DNA of 32,008 nucleotides from an uncultured Alistipes sp. (GCA_937899895.1 CALBQR010000014.1:1-32008), one strand, 5' to 3'; numbered from the stretch's first letter, positions 15,611 through 24,591 are shown. Numbers and translations: made by a program. The notes: generated by a model not told the origin, from the sequence alone.

Positions 15611-17083
15611 ATGAAGAAATTTTTACTTTACTTGTCGGCTGTGCTGATGATGTCGTGTGCTTTCGTAGCGTGCGACAATAAGTCGACACCCGAACCCACT
15701 CCTCCCGCACCTCTCAAAACGGGCAAGGAGATACTCTCAATGTCGTTGCAGCCCTCGAAGAATGGTGGCCTGACGGCAGTAACAGCAGGTATCCTGGTTG
15801 AGGACACTTGGAACCTCACCGTTCCTATTGGTTACGAAATTGGCCAGATGGTTCTTACCTTCAAGGCTTCGGAGGGTGCAACGGTTACTCTTGGTGCAAC
15901 CTCGAATAAGGTTGTCTCGAATGAGACCAAGATCGACGCGTCGAAGTTGTTCTACCTGACCGTAACGGCAGAGAATGGCCAGAAGAGATTGTACTATGTC
16001 GATGTTCGCAATGGTGTTGCTGCATTCGATGCGAAGGTTTTGAAGTTTATGAAGGATTACGACCTGCCGGGTATGTCGGTTTCAGTTGCCGATAAGGGCA
16101 AGTTGGTCTATTCGCGTGGTTACGGCTATGCCGACAGGGAGAACCGTGAGCGTATGGATCGTGGCCACGTTCTGCGTCTGGCGAGTGTCTCGAAGACCTT
16201 CTGCTCGATGTCGATTCAGCGTCTGATAGACGAGGGCAAGCTCTCGCTGACCGATAAGCCTTTTGCCGATGGCGGTCTTTTGGCCGAGGATTACCCCGAA
16301 ATCAAGGCTGGTAATGAGAAGATTACTATCCGTAACCTCTTGGAGCACCAGAACGGTTGGAACGACAATGCTGATCCCTATGACCCGATGTTTTCGTCGG
16401 CTACCAATGGTATGACTTCGGAGGAGACCATCGAGTACGCTCTGAAACGCTATCAATTCAGCCACGAGCCGGGTACTACGCACAACTATTCGAACTTGGG
16501 CTACTGCATTTTGGGTCGCGTGATCGAGAAGATTACGGGTATGGAGTACGAGGATTATATGAAGCAGGAAGTATCTGAAAAGGCAGGTGCTTACACCGTT
16601 CAGGTAGGTTCGGATTCAAAGGCCAAGCGTCTGCCCAACGAGGTAGTATATTATGTTCCAAGTGGTTATAATGCTTACAATAAGACTATGCGCCGTTTGG
16701 ATTCGTGCGGTGGTCTGGTTGCATCGACCGATGACTTGGTACGTGTTTGCTCGGCAATCGACGGTCTTGAAGGCTATCCCGAGATCTTCCCGCAGTCGAC
16801 TTTGGATCGTATGTTCACCCCTTCGGAGACCTACGTACGCTACGGTTTGGGTTGGCGTATGAACCACTCGTCGCTGTTGAAGGGCTGCTGCTACCATACG
16901 GGTAACATCGCAGGTACTGCGTCGTTGATGATCCGTGGCGGTGATGGCCACCACGTAGCGTTGGTAAATAACTCGCGTACCTATGGTACGGCAAATGGTC
17001 AGAGCCTTGATACCGCACAGATCATCTTGGGTGATGATTTGTGGGATTTCCGCGACCTGCCTACCGAGGATCTGTTCGAGTAA
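15611..17083 (+). CDS. Lipoprotein serine hydrolase with N-terminal Ig-like domain
   Basis: A 490-aa protein. The N-terminus has a lipoprotein signal with the likely lipid-bearing Cys21 (AFVAC), then a Pro-rich linker and an Ig-like/DUF5018-type domain (about 36-135) that ends in LYYVDVRNG. The catalytic domain follows: SVSK (Ser192, Lys195), YSN (293-295) and HTG (429-431), a complete class C beta-lactamase/PBP-like set. It is thus anchored to a membrane, perhaps displayed at the surface, and may act on peptidoglycan peptides, esters or D-amino-acid peptides. It is the last gene before a terminator and the second serine hydrolase of this cluster; the two differ in domain layout and at the Y-x-N motif, so they are not a recent duplication. 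Confidence 0.9.
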   Translation: MKKFLLYLSAVLMMSCAFVACDNKSTPEPTPPAPLKTGKEILSMSLQPSKNGGLTAVTAGILVEDTWNLTVPIGYEIGQMVLTFKASEGATVTLGATSNKVVSNETKIDASKLFYLTVTAENGQKRLYYVDVRNGVAAFDAKVLKFMKDYDLPGMSVSVADKGKLVYSRGYGYADRENRERMDRGHVLRLASVSKTFCSMSIQRLIDEGKLSLTDKPFADGGLLAEDYPEIKAGNEKITIRNLLEHQNGWNDNADPYDPMFSSATNGMTSEETIEYALKRYQFSHEPGTTHNYSNLGYCILGRVIEKITGMEYEDYMKQEVSEKAGAYTVQVGSDSKAKRLPNEVVYYVPSGYNAYNKTMRRLDSCGGLVASTDDLVRVCSAIDGLEGYPEIFPQSTLDRMFTPSETYVRYGLGWRMNHSSLLKGCCYHTGNIAGTASLMIRGGDGHHVALVNNSRTYGTANGQSLDTAQIILGDDLWDFRDLPTEDLFE

Positions 17084-17102
17084 TCAAAAATCAAAGCAAA
17101 AG

Positions 17103-17137
17103 AAAAGGCGTAACGCACCAGAGCGTTACGCCTTTTT
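17103..17137. terminator. Bidirectional terminator between serine hydrolase and sufS
   Basis: A perfect 14-bp stem aaaaggcgtaacgc with gcgttacgcctttt, 6-nt loop, T-run on the plus side and a matching A-run that serves the minus strand. The two flanking genes converge. Confidence 0.93.
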
Positions 17138-17157
17138 AGTTTGTCTGTTCGGAACCA

Positions 17158-18375
17158 CTATCGCAACATCCGCGCTGCGCGACGCACACCTTCCACAAGG
17201 CGATCAATCTCCTCGCGGGTGTTGTACAGTGCCAGCGACGCACGACACATACCTGTTACGCCGTAGTGCTTCATTACGGGCTCGGCGCAATGTTGCCCCG
17301 TGCGAATTGCAATTCCCAACTTATCAAGAATCATACCTACGTCGTAGTGGTGCGCTCCCTCGATATTGAACGAACAGATGGCGCACTTTTCGGCTGCCTC
17401 GCCATAGATTCGCAATCCGTCGATCGAGAGTAACGACGAGGTCGCATAGTCGAGCAGATCGCGCTCGTGCGTAGCGACCGCTTTGGCATCAAGCGATTGC
17501 AACCACTCAATCGCACGTCCCAAACCGATTGCGCCGATAAAGTTAGCCGTTCCGGCCTCGAATTTCAGTGGCAGGGGAGCAAACGTCGTGCGCTCGAACG
17601 AAACGCGATCGACCATATCGCCACCACTCATATATGGGGGCATAGCGTCGAGCAGTGCCTCCTTGCCGTAGAGCACGCCGATACCCGTCGGACCGTAGAG
17701 TTTGTGTCCCGAAAATGCGTAGAAATCGCAATCTAACGCCCGCACATCAACCCCTCCGTGCACCACGCCTTGACAGCCATCAACCACAACGATAGCACCT
17801 GCCGAGTGCGCCACGTCGATCACTCGACGCAGGTCGGGCATAGTACCTAACGTATTGGAAGCTTGGGTGATAGCAACAACTTTTGTGCGCTCATCAATCA
17901 ACTCCGAGAGCAATTCGTAGCGCACCTCGCCACGATCGTCAAAGGGCAATACTCGCAACTGCGCCCCCGCACGCTCGGCAGCCAATTGCCACGGTACGAT
18001 GTTCGAGTGGTGTTCCATCTCGCTGACGACGATGTTGTCGCCCTCGCGGAGGAACTTCGAGCACCAGCTCTGCGCTACGAGGTTGATCGAGGCCGTTGCA
18101 CCAGCCGTAAAGACGATCTCGGTACGCGACTCGGCACCAATAAATGCTCGAACTCGCTCGCGCGCCTGCTCATAGAGCTCGGTCGCCTGCTCCGAAAGGT
18201 AATGAACGCCACGATGAATATTGGCATTCAGTTCACGGTGCAGACGGTCGATTTCGTCGATCACACACGCAGGTTTCTGCGCCGTCGCACCGCTATCTAA
18301 ATAGACCAACGGCCGACCGTGCACCTCGCGTGTGAGAATCGGGAACTCTTTTCGTATTTCGTTGATGTCGAACAT
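17158..18375 (-). CDS. sufS: Cysteine desulfurase SufS
   Basis: A 405-aa PLP enzyme that takes sulfur from cysteine and holds it as a persulfide for iron-sulfur cluster assembly. Visible are EHHSNIVPWQ (His123 stacks on PLP), VVVDGCQ (Asp199), the Schiff-base lysine in SGHKLYGPTG (Lys225) and the catalytic loop cysteine in RTGQHCAEP (Cys363). The short loop around Cys363 and the HKLYGPTG form place it in the SufS group, not IscS/NifS. It is the last gene of the suf operon and starts one nucleotide after the sufD stop codon, so translation is probably coupled. No SufE or SufU sulfur acceptor is in the window. Confidence 0.96.
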   Translation of the reverse strand: MFDINEIRKEFPILTREVHGRPLVYLDSGATAQKPACVIDEIDRLHRELNANIHRGVHYLSEQATELYEQARERVRAFIGAESRTEIVFTAGATASINLVAQSWCSKFLREGDNIVVSEMEHHSNIVPWQLAAERAGAQLRVLPFDDRGEVRYELLSELIDERTKVVAITQASNTLGTMPDLRRVIDVAHSAGAIVVVDGCQGVVHGGVDVRALDCDFYAFSGHKLYGPTGIGVLYGKEALLDAMPPYMSGGDMVDRVSFERTTFAPLPLKFEAGTANFIGAIGLGRAIEWLQSLDAKAVATHERDLLDYATSSLLSIDGLRIYGEAAEKCAICSFNIEGAHHYDVGMILDKLGIAIRTGQHCAEPVMKHYGVTGMCRASLALYNTREEIDRLVEGVRRAARMLR

Positions 18376-18376
18376 A

Positions 18377-19672
18377 TTACATTCTCTCCAATTTGGCAGC
18401 TGTCAACTCGCTGATGTGGCGGCACATATGCGGGCAGCCGCAATGCTGTACCACGTCATAGGCGAATCCTTCGATTTGCAGACGGCGTGCCTGACGCTCG
18501 CTCAATCCGCGCTGACGCATATAGTAGATTGCCTCATCGTCAAGCTGACCAACTGTCGCTCCGTGCGTACATTTCACGTCGTCGGCATAGATTTCGAGCT
18601 GCGGCTGTGTAAAGATACGAGCCGTATCACTCAACAATAGGTTGCGGCTTTGTTGCTGTGCATCAGTGCGTTGTGCATCTTGCGCAACATAGACCATACC
18701 CGCAAACGAGCCGATCGACTCATCTGCCGCCGCACCCTTTACCAGCGAATAGCTACGGCAATCGGGCGCAAGGTGTCGCACTGCCAAGTTCAGGTCGCAA
18801 TGCTCCTTCCCGCCACAAAGGTACAACGCCCAAACATCGCTAACAGCTTCGGGGGCTTTGAGTGTCGAGTTGTAAGCCGCACGAACATATCCGTCGCCCG
18901 TCTTGCAACTCATCGTTGAGCAATGGCTTGCCTCGGCCTGCTCGATATAGTTATTATTTACGACCGAGCAGTTTTGCTGCAAGTCGTATAGTTCGGTAAA
19001 ATGTATGTCGGCACCCTCGCCGATAACAGCCTCGCGCGTAACGCCCGCAAAAATGCGGCCATCGCCCGCCGAGCGATGGGTGATAATCACTTCGGCACGT
19101 GCACCCTTTTCGGCAATGACGAGCAACTGCGAGAAGCAGAGTTCATCTTCGCCTTCGGCGTGATAGAAGTTGTCAATCAAAATTGGCGATTGCTCCTCAA
19201 CACCTTCGGGCAGATAGACGAACGCTCCATCCTGCACAAACATTCTTGTCAAAGCAGTCGGAGTATCGTTGATATCGGCTGCCGAGTCGAGCCATTTTTC
19301 GACCAACGCTCCATATTTCTCGGAGCAAGCCGCGGCGCGCAATGAACCATATACCGCGCCCTCAATGCTGATTTTCAGGTTGTTGTTTGCAGTGCGGCCG
19401 TTTATAAGTTCAATTCGACTTGCGTCAGCTTCCGGCAACAACTCTTTCGGAGCAGGGTGGCGACGAGCAACGAAATATTGCTCCCACTCTCCCTCCAAAA
19501 GGCGAGCTATATTACTGTGCAGATAACGCTCCTGCTTTGCATTGGGCAGTCCGTGCAGATTGAGAGCTGCCGCAGCATCGCTACGACGCGCATTGAACCA
19601 CACGGGCATCCCTTCACCGAGGATGTCGATGTTTGACAGATAGTTATCAAGCAGATTTTGTACAGTTGGCAT
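18377..19672 (-). CDS. sufD: Fe-S cluster assembly scaffold protein SufD
   Basis: A 431-aa protein of the SufB/SufD beta-helix family. The C-terminal region DDVKCTHGATVGQLDDEAIYYMRQRGL (shown here as KCTHGATVGQLDDEA then IYYMRQRGLS) contains the conserved His and Cys of SufD and the RGLS motif that docks SufC. The N-terminal part is less conserved. SufD forms the SufBC2D complex, on which clusters are built. It is encoded 12 nt after sufC and 1 nt before sufS. Confidence 0.94.
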   Translation of the reverse strand: MPTVQNLLDNYLSNIDILGEGMPVWFNARRSDAAAALNLHGLPNAKQERYLHSNIARLLEGEWEQYFVARRHPAPKELLPEADASRIELINGRTANNNLKISIEGAVYGSLRAAACSEKYGALVEKWLDSAADINDTPTALTRMFVQDGAFVYLPEGVEEQSPILIDNFYHAEGEDELCFSQLLVIAEKGARAEVIITHRSAGDGRIFAGVTREAVIGEGADIHFTELYDLQQNCSVVNNNYIEQAEASHCSTMSCKTGDGYVRAAYNSTLKAPEAVSDVWALYLCGGKEHCDLNLAVRHLAPDCRSYSLVKGAAADESIGSFAGMVYVAQDAQRTDAQQQSRNLLLSDTARIFTQPQLEIYADDVKCTHGATVGQLDDEAIYYMRQRGLSERQARRLQIEGFAYDVVQHCGCPHMCRHISELTAAKLERM

Positions 19673-19684
19673 ACTCTCGGCGAC

Positions 19685-20434
19685 TTATTGGTAATCGTTA
19701 ATGAGCCAGTCGTAACCCTCGGCTTCGAGTTTCAGAGCGAGTGATTTATCGCCCGAATAGATAATCTGACCCTTATACAGAACGTGCACATAATCGGGCA
19801 CGATGTAGTCTAGTAGACGCTGATAGTGGGTAATCACCACCGTTGCATTTTCGGGGGTGTGGAGTTTGGTAACACCTGTTGCAACGATGCGCAGAGCGTC
19901 GATATCCAGACCCGAATCGGTCTCGTCGAGGATTGCCAATTTCGGTTCGAGCATAGCCATTTGGAAGATCTCGTTCTTCTTCTTCTCTCCACCCGAAAAA
20001 CCCTCGTTTACCGAGCGACTTGTCAGCTTCGAGCTCAACTCCACAACGGCACTCTTCTCGCGCATCAATTTGAGGAATTCGCCGGCTGTAAGCGGCTCCA
20101 AACCACGATGTTTGCGCTGCTCATTAACGGCCATCTTCATAAAGTTCGACATCGTAACACCGGGAATTTCAACGGGATACTGAAAACCGAGAAACAGACC
20201 TTCGCGAGCACGCTCTTCGATCGACATTTCGAGCAGATTCTGTCCGCAGAAGGTTACTTCGCCTGCTGTTACTTCAAACTTTTCGTTGCCTGCCAGCACC
20301 GAGGCCAACGTACTCTTACCCGAACCGTTGGGGCCCATAATAGCGTGCACTTCGCCTGCACGAACTTCGAGGTTGATACCTCTCAATATCTCCTTGCCGC
20401 CCACGTTGGCGTGCAAATTTTTAACGCTTAACAT
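19685..20434 (-). CDS. sufC: Fe-S cluster assembly ATPase SufC
   Basis: A 249-aa ABC-type ATPase without membrane parts. Walker A is GPNGSGKST (34-42), the signature is GFSGGEKKKNEI, which is characteristic of SufC, and Walker B is LAILDETDSGLD. Two copies bind SufB and SufD and drive shape changes that allow cluster assembly. It lies 17 nt after sufB and 12 nt before sufD. There is nothing unusual in length or motifs. Confidence 0.97.
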   Translation of the reverse strand: MLSVKNLHANVGGKEILRGINLEVRAGEVHAIMGPNGSGKSTLASVLAGNEKFEVTAGEVTFCGQNLLEMSIEERAREGLFLGFQYPVEIPGVTMSNFMKMAVNEQRKHRGLEPLTAGEFLKLMREKSAVVELSSKLTSRSVNEGFSGGEKKKNEIFQMAMLEPKLAILDETDSGLDIDALRIVATGVTKLHTPENATVVITHYQRLLDYIVPDYVHVLYKGQIIYSGDKSLALKLEAEGYDWLINDYQ

Positions 20435-20451
20435 ATATTGTTTGTTTTTTT

Positions 20452-21894
20452 CTATCCAACACTACCTTCAAGGCTGATAGCCAATAGCTTCTGCGCCTCG
20501 ACAGCAAACTCCATCGGCAATTTGCTCAATACCTCTTTGGCATAGCCATTGACAATCAGACCGACTGCATCTTCGGTCGAGAGTCCGCGCTGATTGCAGT
20601 AAAAGAGTTGCTCCTCGGAGATCTTTGAGGTTGTAGCCTCGTGCTCGACCACTGCCGAGGGGTTCTGCACATCCATATATGGGAATGTGTGAGCACCGCA
20701 ACGATCGCCAATCAGCAGCGAGTCGCACTGTGAGTAGTTACGAGCGTTCTCTGCTCCCTTCGCCACGCGCACCAGACCGCGATAGCTGTTCTGACTGCGA
20801 CCTGCCGAAATACCCTTCGATACGATACGCGAACGGGTGTTGCGACCGATATGAATCATCTTCGTACCCGTATCGGCCTGCTGGAAATTGTTGGTCATTG
20901 CCACCGAATAGAACTCCGCCACACTGTTGTCGCCTGCGAGAATACAGCTCGGATATTTCCACGTAATAGCTGATCCCGTCTCGACCTGTGTCCACGACAG
21001 TCGTGCGTTGTCGCCCTTGCAAATGCCGCGCTTGGTTACAAAGTTGTATATACCGCCCTTGCCCTCCTTATCGCCTGGATACCAATTCTGTACGGTCGAA
21101 TATTTCACCTCGGCATCTTTCAGTACAACAATTTCGACAACGGCTGCGTGCAGCTGATTTTCATCACGTTGCGGAGCGGTGCAACCCTCCAAATAGCTCA
21201 CATACGATCCTTCGTCAGCTACGATCAACGTTCGCTCGAACTGACCCGTTCCTGCCGCATTGATACGGAAATAGGTACTCAACTCCATCGGGCAGCGCAC
21301 CCCTTTGGGAATATAGCAGAACGAGCCGTCAGAAAAGACTGCCGCATTCAGTGCCGTGAAAAAATTATCGGCATAGGGCACTACGCTACCCAAGTATTTG
21401 CGCACCAATTCGGGGTAGTCGCGCACCGCCTCGCTGAACGAGCAGAAGATGATTCCCTTTTCGGCAAGCACCTCTTTGAATGTCGTCTTGACCGAAACCG
21501 AGTCCATTACCGCATCGACTGCCACGCCCGAAAGAGCCATCTGCTCTTCGAGCGGAATACCCAACTTGTCGAACGTACGACGCAATTCGGGATCGACTTC
21601 GTCCATCGAATTGAGTTTTGGTTTGGTACGCGGTGCAGCGTAGTAGATAATATCCTGATAGTCGATTTCGGGAATGTCGAGGTGTGCCCACGTCGGCATT
21701 GTCATCGTGAGCCAGTGGCGATATGCTTTCAGTCGATAGGCTGTAAGCCATTCGGGCTCGCCCTTTTTCTGCGAGATAAGTCGCACCACATCCTCATTCA
21801 GACCGCGCGGAATAGTCTCGGTCTCGATGTCGGTTGTGAAGCCATATTTATATTCATTGCCGAGGTCGGCAATTATCTGATCTCTTTCTTCCAT
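20452..21894 (-). CDS. sufB: Fe-S cluster assembly scaffold protein SufB
   Basis: A 480-aa scaffold protein, first gene of the suf operon. Diagnostic stretches are PKGVRCPMELSTYFRIN, YLEGCTAPQRDENQLHAAVV, and CDSLLIGDRCGAHTFPY, where Cys399 matches the essential cysteine near E. coli position 405. The C-terminal RGLSTEDAVGLIVNGY docks SufC. The protein receives sulfur and holds the nascent cluster. A full-consensus promoter lies about 24 nt before the start. In an anaerobe, suf as the only visible cluster system would supply the class I fumarase and many ferredoxin-type enzymes. Confidence 0.97.
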   Translation of the reverse strand: MEERDQIIADLGNEYKYGFTTDIETETIPRGLNEDVVRLISQKKGEPEWLTAYRLKAYRHWLTMTMPTWAHLDIPEIDYQDIIYYAAPRTKPKLNSMDEVDPELRRTFDKLGIPLEEQMALSGVAVDAVMDSVSVKTTFKEVLAEKGIIFCSFSEAVRDYPELVRKYLGSVVPYADNFFTALNAAVFSDGSFCYIPKGVRCPMELSTYFRINAAGTGQFERTLIVADEGSYVSYLEGCTAPQRDENQLHAAVVEIVVLKDAEVKYSTVQNWYPGDKEGKGGIYNFVTKRGICKGDNARLSWTQVETGSAITWKYPSCILAGDNSVAEFYSVAMTNNFQQADTGTKMIHIGRNTRSRIVSKGISAGRSQNSYRGLVRVAKGAENARNYSQCDSLLIGDRCGAHTFPYMDVQNPSAVVEHEATTSKISEEQLFYCNQRGLSTEDAVGLIVNGYAKEVLSKLPMEFAVEAQKLLAISLEGSVG

Positions 21895-21917
21895 TTATAC
21901 GTGCTCGTTGTAATCTA

Positions 21918-21948
21918 CAAAGATAGGAATTTACCTCCAAAACTACAA
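21918..21948 (-). promoter_or_regulatory. Promoter of the suf operon
   Basis: Minus strand: TTG (complement of 21946-21948), 20-nt spacer, TATCTTTG (complement of 21918-21925), all at consensus. The short leader leaves little room for a regulatory RNA. Confidence 0.78.
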
Positions 21949-21998
21949 ATTTTGCGCCCTCTTTCCGCGCTCCACCTCAAATGTTGTTGTGTTAAAAC

Positions 21999-22035
21999 AA
22001 AAAAAACGGACAACTCCGTGAATGGGGTTGTCCGT
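21999..22035 (-). terminator. Terminator of the DUF2147 gene
   Basis: Minus strand: a 13-bp stem aacggacaacccc with ggagttgtccgtt (one G-U pair), 5-nt loop, then at least eight T. It lies 25 nt past the stop. Confidence 0.92.
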
Positions 22036-22060
22036 TGCGATGTCGGTTTGAGCAGAATTT

Positions 22061-22513
22061 TTACTCAATCTTTTTCCAATAACGCGAGAGCGAAATGGGA
22101 CCTAACGAGCCCTTCACGCGAAGAGTCTTTGCGTCATCGAAGGAGCACTCAACCTTGTAAGTTTTGCCGTTAATGGGCTTGTAAACCTTACCGCCGCCCC
22201 ACGTCTGCTTCTTTTCGTCGTAGCGAATACCATAAACGATAACGATCTGATCGGCAGGCACTTTGCGCAGTTCTGGATTGGGGTTCTTAACGTCTAATAT
22301 ACGCGAGCCATCAGCGTTGTTGGGCTGCGAAAGCCAAATGATCTGACCCTGGTATGAGCCATCGGAGCACTTTGTAAAGCGGACTTTCGATTGACGACCC
22401 TCCTCTTCGACCTGATAAACACCGATGATTTTGTCGGCTGCGTTCTGGGCGAACGAGTTGAACGAAAGAAGGATAGCAATGGCGCAAAGGCTCAATTTGA
22501 GAATGTTCTTCAT
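22061..22513 (-). CDS. DUF2147 family exported protein
   Basis: A 150-aa protein with a signal peptide (MKNILKLSLC to SFAQ, about 23 residues). An ATG at 22549 is in frame, but the start at 22513 begins the signal peptide directly and the TATATTTG promoter box lies between the two ATGs, so the downstream start must be used. The mature part fits DUF2147: DKIIGVYQVEEEGRQSKVRF at the start, then GQIIWLSQPNN, GGGKVYKPINGKTYKVECSF and LGPISLSRYWKKIE at the end. The family is a small periplasmic lipocalin-like beta-barrel of unknown role. The gene is monocistronic. Confidence 0.85.
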   Translation of the reverse strand: MKNILKLSLCAIAILLSFNSFAQNAADKIIGVYQVEEEGRQSKVRFTKCSDGSYQGQIIWLSQPNNADGSRILDVKNPNPELRKVPADQIVIVYGIRYDEKKQTWGGGKVYKPINGKTYKVECSFDDAKTLRVKGSLGPISLSRYWKKIE

Positions 22514-22538
22514 AGCTTTAATTTGTTTGATTTTGGGG

Positions 22539-22546
22539 CAAATATA
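22539..22546 (-). promoter_or_regulatory. -7 box of the DUF2147 gene promoter
   Basis: Minus strand TATATTTG, perfect box; a TTG lies 22 nt further upstream. It decides the start codon, since it lies downstream of the alternative ATG. Confidence 0.65.
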
Positions 22547-22612
22547 CAATTTTTTCGGAAGTTTAGCACAATTTGAACTGAAAATATAGATTCTTTCCTT
22601 GTGTTGTGCTGG

Positions 22613-22642
22613 TTGTAGTTATGCGAAAAATAGCTACCTTTG
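22613..22642 (+). promoter_or_regulatory. Promoter of the CYTH gene
   Basis: TTG 22613-22615, 19-nt spacer, TACCTTTG 22635-22642, perfect TAnnTTTG, 21 nt before the start codon. Confidence 0.75.
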
Positions 22643-22663
22643 CAACAAACGAACAATTGAATT

Positions 22664-23128
22664 ATGGCATTGGAGATCGAACGTAAATTTTTGGTCGCGG
22701 GCGATTATAAATCGCAGGCCACATCTGCCGAGCATATCGCGCAAGGCTATCTCGCATCGGGCGGTGGCTGCACCGTTCGTGTCCGCGTGCGTGGCGAGTA
22801 CGGCTACCTAACTATCAAAGGGCCGAGTGCCGACGGTATCAGCCGCAACGAATGGGAGTACGAGGTGCCCGCGCGCGAGGCCCTCGAAATGCTCACGCTG
22901 TGTCGTGGCGGTGTGATCGACAAGTGTCGCTATCTCGTGCCGTTCGAGGGGCATACCTTCGAGGTTGATGAGTTCTATGGTGATAACGAAGGGCTGACCG
23001 TTGCCGAGGTCGAACTATCCGCACCTGACGAGCAGTTTGCCCGCCCCGCGTGGCTGGGTGAGGAGGTTACGGGCGACCGCCGCTACTACAATTCTCACCT
23101 TGTGCGCAACCCATTCAAGAATTGGTAA
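22664..23128 (+). CDS. CYTH domain protein (probable triphosphatase)
   Basis: A 154-aa single-domain protein with the CYTH signature E-x-E-x-K at the very start (Glu4, Glu6, Lys8 in EIERKFL). Alternating charged strands follow, such as CTVRVRVRGEYGYLTIKG, NEWEYEVP, CRYLVPFEGHTFEVDEFYG and GLTVAEVEL, which line the triphosphate tunnel in the family. Short bacterial CYTH proteins hydrolyse inorganic triphosphate or similar compounds with a metal ion; the exact substrate is not readable. The enzyme is cytoplasmic, monocistronic, with its own promoter and a shared terminator. Confidence 0.9.
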   Translation: MALEIERKFLVAGDYKSQATSAEHIAQGYLASGGGCTVRVRVRGEYGYLTIKGPSADGISRNEWEYEVPAREALEMLTLCRGGVIDKCRYLVPFEGHTFEVDEFYGDNEGLTVAEVELSAPDEQFARPAWLGEEVTGDRRYYNSHLVRNPFKNW

Positions 23129-23156
23129 TCTATCGCCAATATAACCCGCCGACATA

Positions 23157-23190
23157 AAAGAAACGCCCGACCATTGCGGTCGGGCGTTTC
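23157..23190. terminator. Bidirectional terminator between CYTH and aldolase genes
   Basis: A perfect 13-bp stem gaaacgcccgacc with ggtcgggcgtttc, loop attgc. The minus strand has TTTTATG after the stem, the plus strand tcattt; the flanking genes converge here. Confidence 0.88.
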
Positions 23191-23218
23191 TCATTTACGA
23201 ACGAGTCAATCGTCTGAA

Positions 23219-24214
23219 TTACTTAACCTTACCAGCCGAACCCAGAACGTTCTCGCACTTGTGCATATAGAGCTTCTTTAACTCGTCGCGAGCGGGACCC
23301 AAGTACTTGCGGGGGTCGAACTCTGCCGGGTTGTCAACGAAGATCTTACGAACAGCAGCGGTCATAGCCAGACGACCGTCCGAGTCGATGTTGATCTTGC
23401 AAACTGCGCTCTTTGCAGCCTTGCGCAACTGCTCCTCCGGAATACCTACTGCATCCTTCAAAGCACCACCGTGGGTATTGATGATCTTCACGTACTCCTG
23501 GGGAACCGACGACGAACCGTGCAGAACGATGGGGAAGCCGGGCAGCTGCTTCTCGATCTCCTCCAAGATGTCGAAACGGAGTTCGGGGGGAACGAGGATA
23601 CCCTCTGCGTTGCGGGTGCACTGTTCGGGCTTGAACTTGTTAGCACCGTGCGAAGTACCGATCGAGATAGCCAACGAATCAACGCCGGTCTTGGTTACGA
23701 AATCAACAACCTCCTCGGGGCGAGTGTAGTGAGCAACCTCCGACGAAACCTCGTCCTCTACACCTGCCAAAACGCCGAGCTCACCCTCTACGGTTACATC
23801 GTGCTGGTGTGCGTACTCAACAACCTGCTTGGTCAGTGCAACGTTCTCGTCATAGGGGAGGTGGCTACCGTCGATCATTACCGACGAGAAACCCATATCG
23901 ATACAGCTCTTGCAGAGCTCGAACGAGTTACCGTGGTCGAGGTGCAGAACGATAGGAATGTTCTTACCCAACTCCTTTGCGTACTCAACAGCACCCTGTG
24001 CCATATAGCGGAGCAGAGTCTGGTTAGCGTACTTACGCGCACCCGACGAAACCTGCAAGATTACGGGCGACGAGCACTCAACGCAAGCCGAGATGATAGC
24101 CTGCATCTGCTCCATATTGTTAAAGTTGAAAGCGGGGATAGCATAACCGCCCTTGATAGCCTCGGCGAACATCTCACGGGTGTTCACCAAGCCGAGATCC
24201 TTGTAAGATACCAT
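23219..24214 (-). CDS. fba: Class II fructose-bisphosphate aldolase
   Basis: A 331-aa cytoplasmic enzyme of glycolysis and gluconeogenesis that splits fructose-1,6-bisphosphate. The zinc site and active site are clear: IVLHLDHGNS (catalytic Asp93, zinc ligand His94), VEGELG (Glu143, Glu145), ISIGTSHGANK (His189) and IVLHGSSS (third histidine). A single gene with a TATTTTTG box about 120 nt upstream and a strong terminator. Its codon use is extreme toward the preferred set, as expected for a highly expressed enzyme. Confidence 0.97.
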   Translation of the reverse strand: MVSYKDLGLVNTREMFAEAIKGGYAIPAFNFNNMEQMQAIISACVECSSPVILQVSSGARKYANQTLLRYMAQGAVEYAKELGKNIPIVLHLDHGNSFELCKSCIDMGFSSVMIDGSHLPYDENVALTKQVVEYAHQHDVTVEGELGVLAGVEDEVSSEVAHYTRPEEVVDFVTKTGVDSLAISIGTSHGANKFKPEQCTRNAEGILVPPELRFDILEEIEKQLPGFPIVLHGSSSVPQEYVKIINTHGGALKDAVGIPEEQLRKAAKSAVCKINIDSDGRLAMTAAVRKIFVDNPAEFDPRKYLGPARDELKKLYMHKCENVLGSAGKVK

Positions 24215-24333
24215 AGTTTTGATAAATGTGTATTAAGTTATAACTTGAATTTCAGTGGTTTAATATGTTGCTTATCGTGTGTGTGCGTTGGTTGTTGCAG
24301 CACATTCGACGATGCAAGTTATTAAAATCTTTG

Positions 24334-24341
24334 CAAAAATA
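24334..24341 (-). promoter_or_regulatory. -7 box of the aldolase promoter
   Basis: Minus strand TATTTTTG, perfect TAnnTTTG; a TTG lies 22 nt further upstream. The leader would be about 115 nt. Confidence 0.6.
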
Positions 24342-24475
24342 CTAAATTTTTGAATACTATCGACAATCTTCTGCTAAATTAATGCAATAAAAACACATTT
24401 TTTGCCACTTTGTTGAATTAGTAGCCGATCGCTGTAAAATAATTATATTGAGTAACGAAAATATCCTCCATATGT

Positions 24476-24506
24476 TAGTCGTTTCACAATGTTTTTTGTA
24501 TATTTG
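24476..24506 (+). promoter_or_regulatory. Promoter of the fumarase gene
   Basis: TATATTTG at 24499-24506, perfect -7 box; the -33 position has only tta (24475-24477), a weak match. The start codon used (24592) is about 80 nt downstream of the expected transcript start. Between the aldolase and fumarase promoters (24342-24475) the DNA is AT-rich and I see no gene. Confidence 0.6.
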
Positions 24507-24591
24507 CGGTTAGATTTGTCGCGTAGTGCGCCGAATCAAGCCGAAACTGAACATTAACAAGTTAAACAAATACAAATTTCAATTAAACGCT

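Noticed and set aside
12859..17083. The two serine hydrolases as beta-lactamase resistance genes
   Set aside because: Both have HTG at the KTG position, the first also lacks the Asn of Y-x-N, and the second has an Ig-like domain; an esterase or peptidase role is more likely.
21148..22173. A 341-codon plus-strand open frame opposite sufB
   Set aside because: It runs through the suf promoter and the DUF2147 terminator and its translation has no family likeness.
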